From Vigna angularis (lineage: Eukaryota; Streptophyta; Magnoliopsida; Fabales; Fabaceae), in assembly GCF_016808095.1 (NCBI RefSeq), contig NC_068979.1, forward strand, positions 27,361,960-27,425,959: DNA of 64,000 nucleotides. The letters are read 5' to 3'. The position numbers and the translations under genes were made by a program. Under the pieces are notes generated by a model. That model was not told where the DNA came from and searched no databases. It saw nothing but the letters and a program-made list of their open reading frames with translations. Position 1 is the first letter of the stretch, and every line of letters begins with the position of its first letter. Positions 1-11,353 of the stretch are shown piece after piece.

Positions 1-601
1 AAGGGTTGTTCTCGCTTTGTTCGCCGTCATCCCTGCTTCGATTTCACGTGGAATAGAACGCACGTTGTATTTGGACCGGAGATCCGTGGAGAGCAGCACA
101 CTCATCAGCACGCGGAGGACCGATGCCGTGAAATGGGCCTTGCGACTGTTGCGCCGGTTGGAGGAAACCCATTGAACTTCATTTGTTTTTCTTCTTCAGT
201 GAGGGCAATGGAAATGAAAGAATAGTGTAGGAGAAAAAACAGTGAGATTTAGGGTTTGACGGCACAACAAACACTTGGAAAATAATTTAATGAAAGAAGG
301 ATAAAATTGTAATTTCATTTTTCAAATGGACAACGGATACCCGCATGTACGGATAATGTGATACCTGAACCCGACCTGTTAACAAGCGGATATTAAAATA
401 CCCGCTATTTGCGAGTTCCTCTTACTCGCGGATACCTGCGGGTACGGGTTTTTATGTCATCCCTAGTTGTAGAAGGTTGTGAAGAAACTAGCAAGGCTTT
501 TACTTCCTGCATCCCTTTAATTTCTTCATGCATCTCTCAAACATTTGAAATGACCATTTTACCCTTTAGAAAATTGACTCTCAGGTTACATGTTCTAAAG
601 C
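1..601. other. Intergenic DNA with a hAT-like element end
   Basis: No gene is supported. From about 305 to 469 the sequence has repeated GGATACCCGC / GCGGGTATCC-like blocks and ends in CATCCCTAG. Read on the minus strand this is a TAGGGATGACA... terminus followed by GGGTACCCGCGGGTA-like repeats, the style of many plant hAT-type non-autonomous elements. The matching other end was not found and may lie outside the window. The first 240 bases are relatively GC-rich but contain no recognisable reading frame. Confidence 0.35.
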
Positions 602-1915
602 GGTTTAATAGCTATTTTTGTCTTTAGTTTCGTTGACAAATCTCAATTCAATCCCTTGTTGTAACATGTCATAATTTATTTGTGTGCATGTTGACGTGTT
701 CCTTAATTAAAGAAAGTAGGGTTTTATTAACAAATTGGGTGTTGGAAATTGGGGAAAAATTGCTAGCTGTGAGGGTTTCTTCTTCTTTGGGAAAAATTGA
801 GTTAGGAAACTACCACCGCATACGCTAACCGAAACCAAGCACTCAAAGATGCGAGCTTACAAAACTCAAGCTCAAATCAACACGCGAAGAGAGGAAACCC
901 CAGACCCAAATTCAAAATCGAAGACCTCACCTTCTCAAATCGCAAAACAGAAAAAAGGATCAGAAGCTCCAATTCAAGCCTTGAATCAATGTAGAAGAAA
1001 TAGAATCTTAATCCCAATTCCCAATTTAAGAAACCCTAAATTCAATCCCAATTTGAAATCCCCATTGAGGGTTTGTGAGTCGGAGTTGTCTCTGTAGTCG
1101 GCGATTGAGGGTTTGTGCAAGGAATGGTGGAAGGAAAATTTGGTGGGAAGGGAGTCATTGATTTCGCAAAGTCTCCATTTCCTACTATCTAGGTCGCTCA
1201 CGCTCAACAAGAAGGTGGATGGGCACAAGGTCTGCCTGCTCCGCAAGGCGTTCACTCTGTTCGATTTCGACGAGAGCATCGATGACTTGAAGCTTTTGCT
1301 GATTCGGTGTATGATTTCGCCCTTGTATTTGAAAGCGGAGGATGAGAGGAAATTTCTTGCATTTGTCTTTGGGCTGAGCCATCAGGTTGGGAAGGAACTG
1401 TTGGTGATGATTCTATCCTAAATTCCCTTCGGGAGAAAGTCGATGCTAAAGGCTTATGGGGACATTCCGTTTCGGGTGTGGAGAATTGCCCAAGGGGATT
1501 CAAAAAGTGAGATAAAGAATGGGTTCTTGCAGGATTTGATTGATGCTGTCATACATGCTGCTTCTGGACCTTTTGCTTCGTATATTAGTAGGGTCTTGAG
1601 AGCTTTTCTTAACCAGTGGACCACCGATGAGGTTAAGAAAATGCTTTTTCGTCTCGTCGAGCCTGTTGTCTTGCGGTCTCTATAGGTAAATGAAGATAGA
1701 GTTAATAAACTCTTCCTCGCCGCAACCCAATAATGACATGTAAGCACTATATGCTGTCAGATCATCAATCCATTAACACCGTTTGTCTCTATTTAACGGA
1801 AGGGACGACGTTGATACAAAATTTAATAAATGAGGATCAATTTCAAACACTTTTAAAACGAGAGACTAAATTAAGATTTGTCAATGAAACTTGAAATAAA
1901 ATTGGCTATTAAACC
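602..1915. mobile_element. Mutator-like (Pack-MULE type) element carrying a CAP-G2 fragment
   Basis: The left end (602 onward, GGTTTAATAGC) and the right end (to 1915, GCTATTAAACC) are inverted copies, and similarity continues inward for about 60 bp or more (602-660 against 1860-1915 reversed). Flanking 9-mers TTCTAAAGC (593-601) and TTTTGAAGC (1916-1924) match at 7 of 9 positions, consistent with an old 9-bp Mutator target duplication. No transposase is present. The interior carries a piece of a host gene (condensin-II subunit G2, about 1098-1730). That combination is the definition of a Pack-MULE. The assignment rests on TIR plus TSD plus cargo; the divergence suggests an old insertion. Confidence 0.75.
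1098..1730 (+). pseudogene. CAP-G2: Condensin-II complex subunit G2 (CAP-G2) gene fragment
   Basis: One continuous plus-strand frame reads like plant condensin-2 subunit G2, the HEAT-repeat non-SMC subunit that helps compact chromosomes. Recognisable blocks are CKEWWKENLVGRESLISQS (from 1113), KVDGHKVCLLRKAF, LLLIRCMISPLYLKAED, KSMLKAYGDIPFRVWR (from 1437) and NGFLQDLIDAVIHAASGPF. The frame is broken by an in-frame TAA at 1419-1421 and a TAG at 1683-1685. Both fall where I recall glutamine codons in the family, as expected from C-to-T decay. An upstream stop at 1095-1097 and the lack of the N-terminal region and most of the protein show that this is an excerpt of perhaps 200 residues from a protein of more than 1000. 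It sits inside the TIRs of a Mutator-like element, so it is captured cargo and not an independent gene. Family recognition is from memory and no alignment was run. Confidence 0.78.
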
Positions 1916-2369
1916 TTTTGAAGCTATTCGAAACACGCTTTCCAAAATTTCCATGAATTTTCAGAACTAACATTTTCAAATCAAAATTTCCAAAATATGA
2001 TTTTCGAAACAATTTTCAGAGTATAGAATATGTCCTGGAATAAATTTTGCGGAATGGAATTTTCAAAAAGAATTTTCTAGAATTTATAAAATGTCTTCTA
2101 GAATAAGTTTTCTGAAATATGTATATATGAATGTATTTCGAGAAAAACTTTTCGGAGCATATGAAATATGTTTCAAAAAAAACCTTTACATTTTCATTTT
2201 TCTTTTTCCATATTCTACCTCTCTTCTTCTTTGCAACAGTGGTGCAACGATGATGTGGTGGAAAGGTGGTAGTGATGATGTGTTATGATGCAATGGTGAA
2301 GGGTGTTTAAGTCTTTTACTAATATTATGGGGCTGCAGGAAGCAATAGGCCTATAGCAAAGGAATACAA
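1916..2369. other. AT-rich intergenic DNA
   Basis: Repeated short phrases of the TTTTCGAAA / AATTTTC type occur (1930-2070), but no gene or clear element end was seen. Confidence 0.4.
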
Positions 2370-3926
2370 GTTGTCCTCCTCCACCATCAAATGCTTCCTA
2401 TACCTCTCTAAAAAAAATTTAATTACAAAAGTACCCTTTTTTACTTTAACCTTATTTATTTATTTTTTTCTGAAACCCTAAATCCCTACCTCATTTTCAC
2501 TCTCTCGCGCAGCCCATCCCCCAACTCTCACTTTTTCTCTTTGAGTTTCCAGACCCGTTTCTTCTCATCCTCAACTCTCACTTTCTCTCTTTCTCTTCCA
2601 CTTCCCAACCCATTTTCTCCATATTCGTTTCCACTTCTTCTCCATTTTGGTTCGTGGTGCGGTGGTGTGGTTGTTCGTGATGCGGTGGTGTGGTTGTTCG
2701 TGATGCGGTGGTGTGACGGATATCCACATCTGTTTCAAAGCCAAACGGATATACCACATCCGTTTAGGCCTGAGTAGTTTTCTTTTTTATTTCTTTTAGT
2801 TTTTAGTTTATTATTTTACTTAAATTTAAATCTATATATAGATATTATTTAAATATAGTTTTTTTAATTTGTTAGTTTAATTACGTATTTTTTTATTTAG
2901 TTATTGAATTATTATATAAATCATTATTTAAACCTATTTATTTCATTATTTAAACGGATATGGGACATCCGTTGATAGATATGCGACATCCTTGGAGGGT
3001 GGTTTTTTTTGTTATTTTTGTTTAGTTTTTAATTTTTAATTTAAAATACAATAAATTAATTTAATTTGTTACGTAATTATATAAAATAAATTTATTTTAT
3101 TTAATAAAATAATTATTATTAATTTAATTAAATTTATTTATTTTACTTTAATTACGTATTTTTTAATTTAGTTATAGTTATTAAATTATTATTTAATTGA
3201 TTATTTAAATCTATTGTAATTGATTATTTAAACGGATATGTCCACGTTCATTTACGAATATGCCATATCTGTTGAGTTTTTTTGTGTGTAATTTTTAGTT
3301 TATTAATTTATTGTATTTTAAATTAATTTATAGAGTATTTAAATTTAGTGTTTTTTTTAATTTGTTATGTAATTATATGTAAATTTAATTTATTTTATTT
3401 AATGAATTAATTTTTATTAATTTAATGAAAATTTATTATTGATTTAATGAAAAAATTATTAATTTAATTAAAAATGTTTTCCCTTCAACGGATGTTGATA
3501 TATGTTCACGGATTATCATATCCGTTGAAGGATTACCATATTCTTTTCGTGCACCTGAGACGAAGCCTCCTCTGCTGCCTCCGATAAGCACCACCACAAA
3601 CACCAAGCTCTGTCACCACTGATTCGTTGCACCACTTGCAACCTCCTACCAAGCACAACTCAACACCAAGACACACACACTCGCAACACCACCACACTCA
3701 CACAGAGGACAATGAAATAGTTAGAGAGGAAGAAGAGAGGGAAAGTTGATTTTTGTGTGCAAGTTGGGGTGTGGGGGTGCATTCTTATAAAGGGGACCAT
3801 TAATATTTCATTAATGAAAGTAGGTGGATGTCGATGAAAATTTACTACAGTAAATAAATATTACTAAACGGGCAAAAGAGGTATGGGGAGGTGTAGGGAG
3901 CATTTAGTGGTGGTGGAGGGAGCAAC
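2370..3926. mobile_element. TIR element A with internal palindrome array
   Basis: The left end reads GTTGTCCTCCTCCACCATC and the right end, reversed, reads GTTGCTCCCTCCACCACC. The TIRs continue inward with CCTATACCTCT against CCCTACACCTCC. The interior (2715-3545) is a degenerate array: AT-rich blocks of roughly 240-280 bp separated by imperfect palindromes of the AACGGATATG...CATCCGTT type at about 2715-2765, 2953-2995, 3232-3276 and 3488-3545. A convincing target duplication was not found. It belongs with elements B and C, which share the ends and the palindromes. No transposase is encoded. Probably a non-autonomous Mutator-like element, by analogy with B and C. Confidence 0.55.
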
Positions 3927-4005
3927 ACTTACCGTTCTCCTACATATAGAAAACAAAGATGAAACTAATTGGGCTTTGTTTACCGTTAGATATATTATCT
4001 TTATT

Positions 4006-4883
4006 GGGTGTTGCTCCCTCCACCACCGCACCTTTCTCCCTCCACCTCCCCTTTATTATTTTGCCCCTCAGTAAAATTTTATTTTTAGGGTTATTATTTT
4101 TTAATTTTACCCATTCACAACCTATTTCACTAATAATCTAATCTAGTCTCGTACATGAGTAAAATACTTTTCTTTCATTTTAACATTATACTTCTTTCTT
4201 TCTTTCTTTCGTCGTTGTGAGATACTAGAAGTTGTAAAGGTTGGTGGTGGTGGAAAGAATTATCAAGCAGTCTCCCTCTCGTGGTGCATTCGCTCTCGTG
4301 GTGCAGTGCATGTCGTGCTTCCTCCAGGTGCGTATTCGAATAAACCTTCAAAACAAACCCTAAAATAAAAAATGTAACCTTTAAACGGAGGTCACATCCT
4401 TCAACGGATGTCAACATCCGTTTAAGGTAAAACGGATGTCGACATCCGTTTTTGCTTAAACGGATGTTGACATTCGTTGAAGGATGTCACCTCTGTTTAA
4501 AGGTTACGTTTTTTTATTTTAGGGTTTGTTTTATTAGGGGACATCCGTTGATGTATACTTCCTCACGTTGGTCGACGCTCTGGACGCTCCTTCACACCAC
4601 GGCGACAACACTCCTTCACACTACGGCGGCAATGGAAGTTTTCAAACCAAAAAAAAAACTGGGAAGAAAAAGGAATGTAAGCGTGGGAGGTGGGGAAGTG
4701 AAACGGAAATGGGGAAAGGGGAAGAGAGTTCCGTGGGTGGGTGCTGGAAAAGTAAAATTAGGGTTTCAAATTATTTAAAATAGGGTAAAAGTAAAAATCT
4801 TTTTAACTTAAGGATATAATTGTATTTAAAATAATGTGGGGAGGTGGAAGAAGTATAGGATGGCGGTGGAGGGAGCAACATCC
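4006..4883. mobile_element. TIR element B (Mutator-like, exact 9-bp target duplication)
   Basis: The element begins GGGTGTTGCTCCCTCCACC and ends GGTGGAGGGAGCAACATCC, with TIRs extending through CTCCCTCCACCTCCCC on the left and its counterpart at about 4828-4845. ATCTTTATT occurs immediately outside both ends (3997-4005 and 4884-4892), an exact 9-bp duplication as made by Mutator-type transposition. Inside is a hairpin-rich block (4384-4506) containing a near-perfect palindrome, AACGGATGTCGACATCCGTT, flanked by further AACGGATGTTGACAT/ATCCTTCAACGGATG arms that are themselves inverted around it. No transposase is encoded. Confidence 0.78.
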
Positions 4884-5001
4884 ATCTTTATTTTATATTT
4901 ATCTTTTACTTTTAGTTAGTTTGTTATTATTTCTTATGTGTATTTTGGGCTTAGTCCATATTTCTTTTATCATAAATAGAGGACCATGTATGTATATTCA
5001 A

Positions 5002-5310
5002 AGGGTTACTCCCTACATCACCCTGCATTGCTTCCTACACCACCACATACCAAAAATATCTTTCTTGAACGGATTTCGAAACCCGTTAAAATTTTCGAAA
5101 ATTCCTTAAACAGATTTTGAAATCTGTTTTCGAAAAATTCCTTAATGGATTTCGACATCCGTTGAAGAAAATTTTTTTCAACGAATTTCGACATCTGTTG
5201 AAGAAAAGAGGTGAGAGTTATGATTTTTTAAAATATAAAGGATAGTTTTAAAATTTAAAAAAAATGTGATGGTGCATGAAGCATAGTGGGGTGGTGTAAG
5301 AAGTAACCTC
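5002..5310. mobile_element. TIR element C (MITE, exact 10-bp flanking repeat)
   Basis: A 309-bp element with inverted ends AGGGTTACTCCCTACACC-like (left) and GAGGTTACTTCTTACACCACC (right, reversed). GTATATTCAA occurs directly outside both ends (4992-5001 and 5311-5320), matching a 9-10 bp target duplication. The interior contains inverted phrases of the GGATTTCGAAACCCGTT, CAGATTTTGAAATCTG and GGATTTCGACATCCGTTG type, related to the palindromes of elements A and B. It has no coding capacity. Confidence 0.78.
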
Positions 5311-5489
5311 GTATATTCAACAAGTGAGATTAATCCCATATAGTTTTTCATTATATTCAACTTTTACCATATCTAGTAGTTTTCATACGCCCCTCTATAA
5401 ACTTTGAAATACCGGTTTTGCCCTTTGGACTTTTATTCTGAATCGTTCGTTAATGTTATTCCACTACTCGTGGTTTTGCCCTTTGCATT

Positions 5490-6315
5490 ATGATGTGACA
5501 ATGATAATGTCATGTGTGAGTGTCATACTAGGTGTCATTATCTTAGTCTTAATTTGATAATTCTATTTTTATTTTGTTTGAATTCAGTCATATTTTTTTT
5601 AAAATTAAAAAGTTTTGTCCTTTTCCAAATTGAAATAAATTTAAATTTTATATAAATATTGTACAAATGATTTTATTAAAATAAAATTTTTATTAAAATA
5701 AAATTTTTATTAAAATAAAATTTTTATTAAATATTTTAAATAAGATTAAGTTTATTTATATTTGTATTTTACATTGAATATTATTTAAAATTGTTTTAAA
5801 GTGGTTAACAGAGAGTAATATTAATAGAAAAAATAATTTTGACTAACAAATATGCTAAAATTATTTATCAATTGTAATTAAAAATAAATAAATTTGTCAA
5901 CCTTTTCAATTCTTTTAAATAAATATATATTTTTAAAAAAATTTACAAATTCAAATGTAAAATTTTAAAATTATTTTAAGCCATTTTATAACAATTTAAA
6001 ACAAACAAATTTAAAATCAATTTCATATAAAGTTTAATGTAAAATATAAATATAAATAAACTTAATCTTGTTAAAAATATTTAATAAAAATATCAATTTT
6101 AATAAAATTATTTGTAAAACATTTATGAAAAAATTAAATTTCATTTGGAGAGGGATGAAATTACTTCATTTTAAAAGAAAAATTAGAACTGAAATTGAGA
6201 CAAAATAAAATATAAAGACTAAATAAAATATAAAGACTAAATTTAGATTAAGGTGGTAACACCTAGCAAGAGAGTGACATGTGACATTACCACTTTCACT
6301 ATCATGTGACACGAC
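5490..6315. repeat. Long inverted-repeat (foldback) element, AT-rich
   Basis: The left arm (about 5490-5800) and right arm (about 5990-6315) are inverted copies. The left phrases ACTAGGTGTCATTATCTTAGTC and TAAGATTAAGTTTATTTATATTT reappear reversed on the right (GATTAAGGTGGTAACACCTAG and AAATATAAATAAACTTAATCTTG). The left arm also holds about 3.5 tandem copies of a 17-bp unit, ATTAAAATAAAATTTTT (5672-5730). No reading frame is present. It is probably a decayed MITE; its exact ends and target duplication were not resolved. Confidence 0.55.
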
Positions 6316-6529
6316 GTCATTTCAACGCGTGACAAATTTTATTTTTAGAAAAATTTAAATAAAAATAAAAATATTTAAAAGAACACACGATTTGATACAT
6401 GACACCTCTTTAATAGTATTAGCATAGTACTAACGAAAAAAACTTGATTTCATCTCATTTTTTAAAGTAAGAACCAAATTGAGACGCATAATAAAAAAGG
6501 ACTGCATTGATATTTCTTTAAAAAAATAG

Positions 6530-8900
6530 GACGAGTGAAATGATTTAATCTTTAGTTTTCTTTAGTTTACATTTGTTGTTTTGCAGTTTTTGGACATTGG
6601 ACTTTTTAGTTTAGGTTTTGAGTTTTCAAATTCAGTTTGCAAACATTTACAATTGTTTTTGTTGTACCTCTTTATGCTTATTCAAGTAAAATTTTATGTC
6701 TTGGGTCATCCATATCTTTGAAGGTTTTATTTTGTTGCGATAAGATTTTTTGAAGATATTGTTTTATTGATCATGTGTTTCAGATGACATTTCCTTTTTG
6801 TCCACACCCTATTGTAGATCACTCTAGATATGAATTATGAGAGCAAAGTACTTAAGAACATACTATATGGTCAAGGACCAAGAGTTAATGGAGATGTTTG
6901 TGATGAAGTTTTTTTAGTCTTTGAAATTGTTTTCTAAGTTTCTGAATTTTGAACTTTATTTTTTTATTTGTTTCTATTTTTGTTTTTTTTACTTAGATTT
7001 ATTCTGGTTTTCATTTTGTAGAGCATTCTATCATTCAAGATAATGTGTCATTGAAGTGTGGGGAATGTATTTTGCCATTGTTTAGTTATGGAGGACCATC
7101 TAGAATAAACATATGACATCTAACATGAGTCATGGCAAGAAGGATACAAGAGGAAGAAGGATAACAAAGGACTTTGCTTCTATGGAAGATTGACTATTAG
7201 TCCACCACCCAACAGCCACCAAGGAGTTGTCCAATGCCAGCCTTGTTGACAGACTCCCATCCAATGCCAACTCCAACTCCAACTCACTCAACGCGAGTAG
7301 AGTTAGCTACACCACATTTGTACTTGTTTTTCTTGTGAATTGGCATGAAAAATGTGACCACTCCAGCTGACATTTACTTCGAATTTAGAAGGGAAAGTTG
7401 GTAGATTAGAAGGCTTTCCTTCCCTTTAACTATGAGAGCTTCTCTCTATTGCAATTACTTTTGAGCTAAGTACTTAAATTATGAAGAATTGTTTCCAGCC
7501 TTTTCTTTTCATGTCTTGTTGTCATAGCAAACTTGCTTTTCATAACTTTATCAAAACCAGATTAGACTATTCATGTGGCACGATTTTTGATGAACAAATC
7601 ATTGCACTTATATCTTCTTCTTCTTTCTAACGTTCATTTATGACTTGCAGACGAATGCTTGTAGTAGATAACCTATATAGTATATAATAAATATTTGCAT
7701 AAAAGATATATCCTTTTTCTTATTTATCTTTTTACTTTTAAACGTTGAACATTTAATGATATTTAATGTTTGTTCAAAGTTTTTATATTTTCTATGGTTT
7801 GATTAAAATTTGACTGTTTGAGTTTTCTAATGAGAATACTAGATGTTTCACGAGAGTTTTATTATTGAATGAAAGTGTGTTTGACATGTGATATCGTTTA
7901 TCCTGTAAAAGACTTGTTCTTAGCTAGTATTTGTTCTTATCATTGAATGTCTTTTATTATGTGTTTTCAAGCAAGTTTTTTTCTTTTGATGTGTGTGCTA
8001 GACTCATCATTTCATGGTGAGAGCTCCTCTAGCTTGGTTAAGAGAAACTTAGATTTTAATTATATTTTTGCCTAGAGGCAAAATGGTCTTTTACCTTTTA
8101 TTAATAAGGTGTAGAAAGGAGAAGCATGCAATTCAATAATATGAAGATTTAATTAAAAGATAACGTGAATCTTTTAAAAGATTTAGTTGTTAATATTTTA
8201 AACATAAAATTAATTAAGAGAAGATATGAGATATAATCTTAGTGGAATTAGAGATTATAATAGACATTATTGAAAACATAAGTTGGAAAATAAAAAAGAA
8301 GATAATAGAATAGAAAAAGGAAGTTTATGAAAAACCTAAACTCTACTTGAAAGGAAGAAAGTTATTCGAAACAACTACAATACTCAATTTTCAGCAATAC
8401 AACATATTCAAGAATAATTGATTATCATCCCAAATAATCGATTGTTCCAATCACTTAAGATAATCGATTATTGTCGAACTCAATTCTATTCTAGACAATT
8501 ATCAACTGTTCAAAATACAAACATTTAACATATCATACATGCATTTACACCTCACATACTGTTGTAAACAGACCCAAATACATACATTACGTCATCTGAA
8601 TAATCAAAAACCTATCATTATATAGATTACAACCCACACAAACCCAACATACTACATATGATCATCGTTCTACTCTTTACAATAGATATTTGCATAGTAA
8701 AACCCTCAAACAACATATCTTTAATGTTAATATCTTTAATCTCTCTTAACATTAATACATATTATCATGGAAAAACTCAACAAAAACCTTATATTTCTTC
8801 CAAAACTATGTTTAAAGAATCTAAATCACTGTCAGATGGACCAACAAATGATGAAACAAAATAATACATTTACGTTGAAAAGAGAAATTAAATAAATGAA
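6530..8900. other. Intergenic DNA, no supported gene
   Basis: A short stretch at 6826-6930 opens with an ATG, and 7020-7440 has coding-like composition, but the frames are short and I recognise no protein. A cluster of ATCGATTAT-like words occurs at 8410-8480 (four near-copies of AATCGATTAT). No tRNA or element end was seen. Confidence 0.35.
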
Positions 8901-10131
8901 TATTATTACATGGTTGAAAATAACCTTAAAGGTTGAAGCTTTACGAGCCAAATATCACATCAAAAAATGTGTGGTTGTTTGAAGGTTTTGACACAAATGC
9001 ACGCAATGTATAGTTTATTATTCTTCCATAGTTGAAATGTGATTGATGGTTGCACCACACACTGTACATGCTTTTGTAGATTTTTCTTCTTGCCATCATA
9101 TTATTCATACTTCTGCAACTTGAATAATAAAACTAGTTTTTTTTTTTATTATTTTGTGGTACCACACAAAATTATCTACTTCGCATGAAAGGGATTTTAT
9201 TAAAAAATTATAAAGAAAATGAAAGTGAGAGAGATGGTGACCAAAGAAAGAAAGTGATAACACAATAAGAACCACTCAAATCTCTTGAAGAACCACCACT
9301 TGTTCATCACCATCACCCACGTTTTGTACCCACATGAATGTTGTGCATGTTACTTGCAAAACTTCTGATTCTTTTCATATAATGTCTCTCATTTTCTCAT
9401 GTATTATATATTTGTGTTTTTGTTCATTTTAGTTTCAATATTTTACTTTAAACATGGTTTTAGACTAAACACCTCTAAATAAATACAAATGAGATTAAGT
9501 TAAATGATCATTCAATTTCTTTATAATTTTTTAATAAAATTTATGATTCTTAATTGTTTTTGTTAATTTTTTGTTGAATATTTTAAAAAACTATGTAATT
9601 AGTGTTAATAAAACTAAAAAAAGAAATATTATAATTACAATTCAGTGTAAAAACTAAAAAGAAATTAGAATAACAAATAAATAAATTGTCAAATAATTTT
9701 TTTTACAATAATATTGATTGAATTGAGTTAGATATTGGACCTAATATTATAATTCACCACCTAATTCATAGAAGATTTGAGAAGTTGGTGGTCTTGAGTT
9801 AGATTTGACCTAATTCTAAAAAACTGATTAGGTTATTTAATATAATAAACACTCCTTTAACTATGATAATGAAATATCTTTAATAAACTATAGAATTTTA
9901 AAATAATATTCATTTGTCTTAAAACTATCATTAAAAACCAAAATTACCTAGTTTAATAATATTTATAAATAAAATATCATATAGTTATAAGAATGAATTC
10001 TTTGTTAGCTTCATAAGTGAGAAGATCCTGATGAACAAAAATGAATAAAAATTACCATGACAAAAAAAAATTACTCACAGTATAAAAGAAAATGTATACA
10101 AATTATACATATATGAAAGAAAAATGTATAC

Positions 10132-10181
<50 letters not shown>

Positions 10182-11353
10182 CATATAAACAATTATATTT
10201 TCCACATATAACTAATATTATTATTACAATAATAAATAATGAAAAATAATATTAAAATAATAAAATAAAAGTATTAATAATAAATATCATTTTTTCATTT
10301 TTACTCTTTTTTCGTTTAGTTAAAAGAATTTTTTTTTCTGCTTCACTCATCCTTCATCCTTCGGTTAATGAAAGTATTAAACTTTTTAGGTTGTGAAATT
10401 GTCAATGGATATATAAATATCTACTGCAGCCTAATTGAAAGAATCAATATGATTTGACTGAAAGTCTATTTTTATTTTTGCACCACTGATGTTTGTCCAT
10501 GGGAATCTATATCTTTAATGTTAACCATATATTCATAATTTTTTTATTTTTTTTCAACAATTAATAGATTAGAGTAAGATACTGATGATATAGATAGAGC
10601 CATTATAAATGACAAAATTTTCTTCATTTATATATTTAACAGGTACATAACAGAATTCAGATATGAAATTATCAGTTAAACTAAAACAGTTTTATATCAA
10701 TTCATTATGATCCAAAATAACAACAATTTTATCAAGTGTACCATTTTAGTAGTTCAACATTAACTCATTTATTTTTTAAATATTTTTCTCTGGTATGTTT
10801 CTAATATCCATTGTATCTTAATTTTTAATTATATATTGTCTAGTAGTCATATATTATGATTTTTCAGCAAATATTACTAATTCAGCATGTTCCAGTTCAA
10901 AATTAATTTCCTTGCAACCCTTCCTTATGCACTTATATGCACCAGTTTACTCCTATAACTCAACAGTTTGTTCTTGTTTGAAAAATTAAAGATAAAAATA
11001 TAAGTGAAGAAGGTATAAACATAATTAGTAAAACTAAAACTGAGTGATTTAAGGAATGTACAGAAAATAAATATAAATATTATTTAAACTTGCTTTTAAT
11101 TCCAACACTGTAACAACTTATCCTGTTGGAAGGTAAAATGCAAAAACTTTCAAGTAATAAGGTAAAAGAGCCCTACACCAAAAATAATTAAAGTAAGACC
11201 CTACCTAATGACTGAAAACAGTTTGATACATAATAATCTCAGCCTAAGTTCTGATAAAAATAAAATCATCTGCATACAACATTACTATGTTACAAGTTGC
11301 ATCAAATATTATCTACTGAAGTAGCCTCCTTCTGCAAGAAGGAGTTACTACTA
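8901..11353. other. Intergenic DNA downstream of the JAZ gene
   Basis: AT-rich DNA with no supported gene. It contains a (TA)n microsatellite at about 10133-10179. The part nearest 11354 includes the 3' untranslated region of the minus-strand JAZ gene. Confidence 0.5.
10133..10179. repeat. (AT)n microsatellite
   Basis: An uninterrupted run of about 23 AT dinucleotides in an AT-rich intergenic stretch. Confidence 0.95.

Noticed and set aside
1113..1685. CAP-G2 as a functional gene
   Set aside because: Two in-frame stops, missing ends, and position within TIRs show a captured fragment.
6826..7440. Gene-like stretch starting MNYESKVLKNILYGQG
   Set aside because: Frames are short and broken, and no family is recognised. 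Not enough to annotate.
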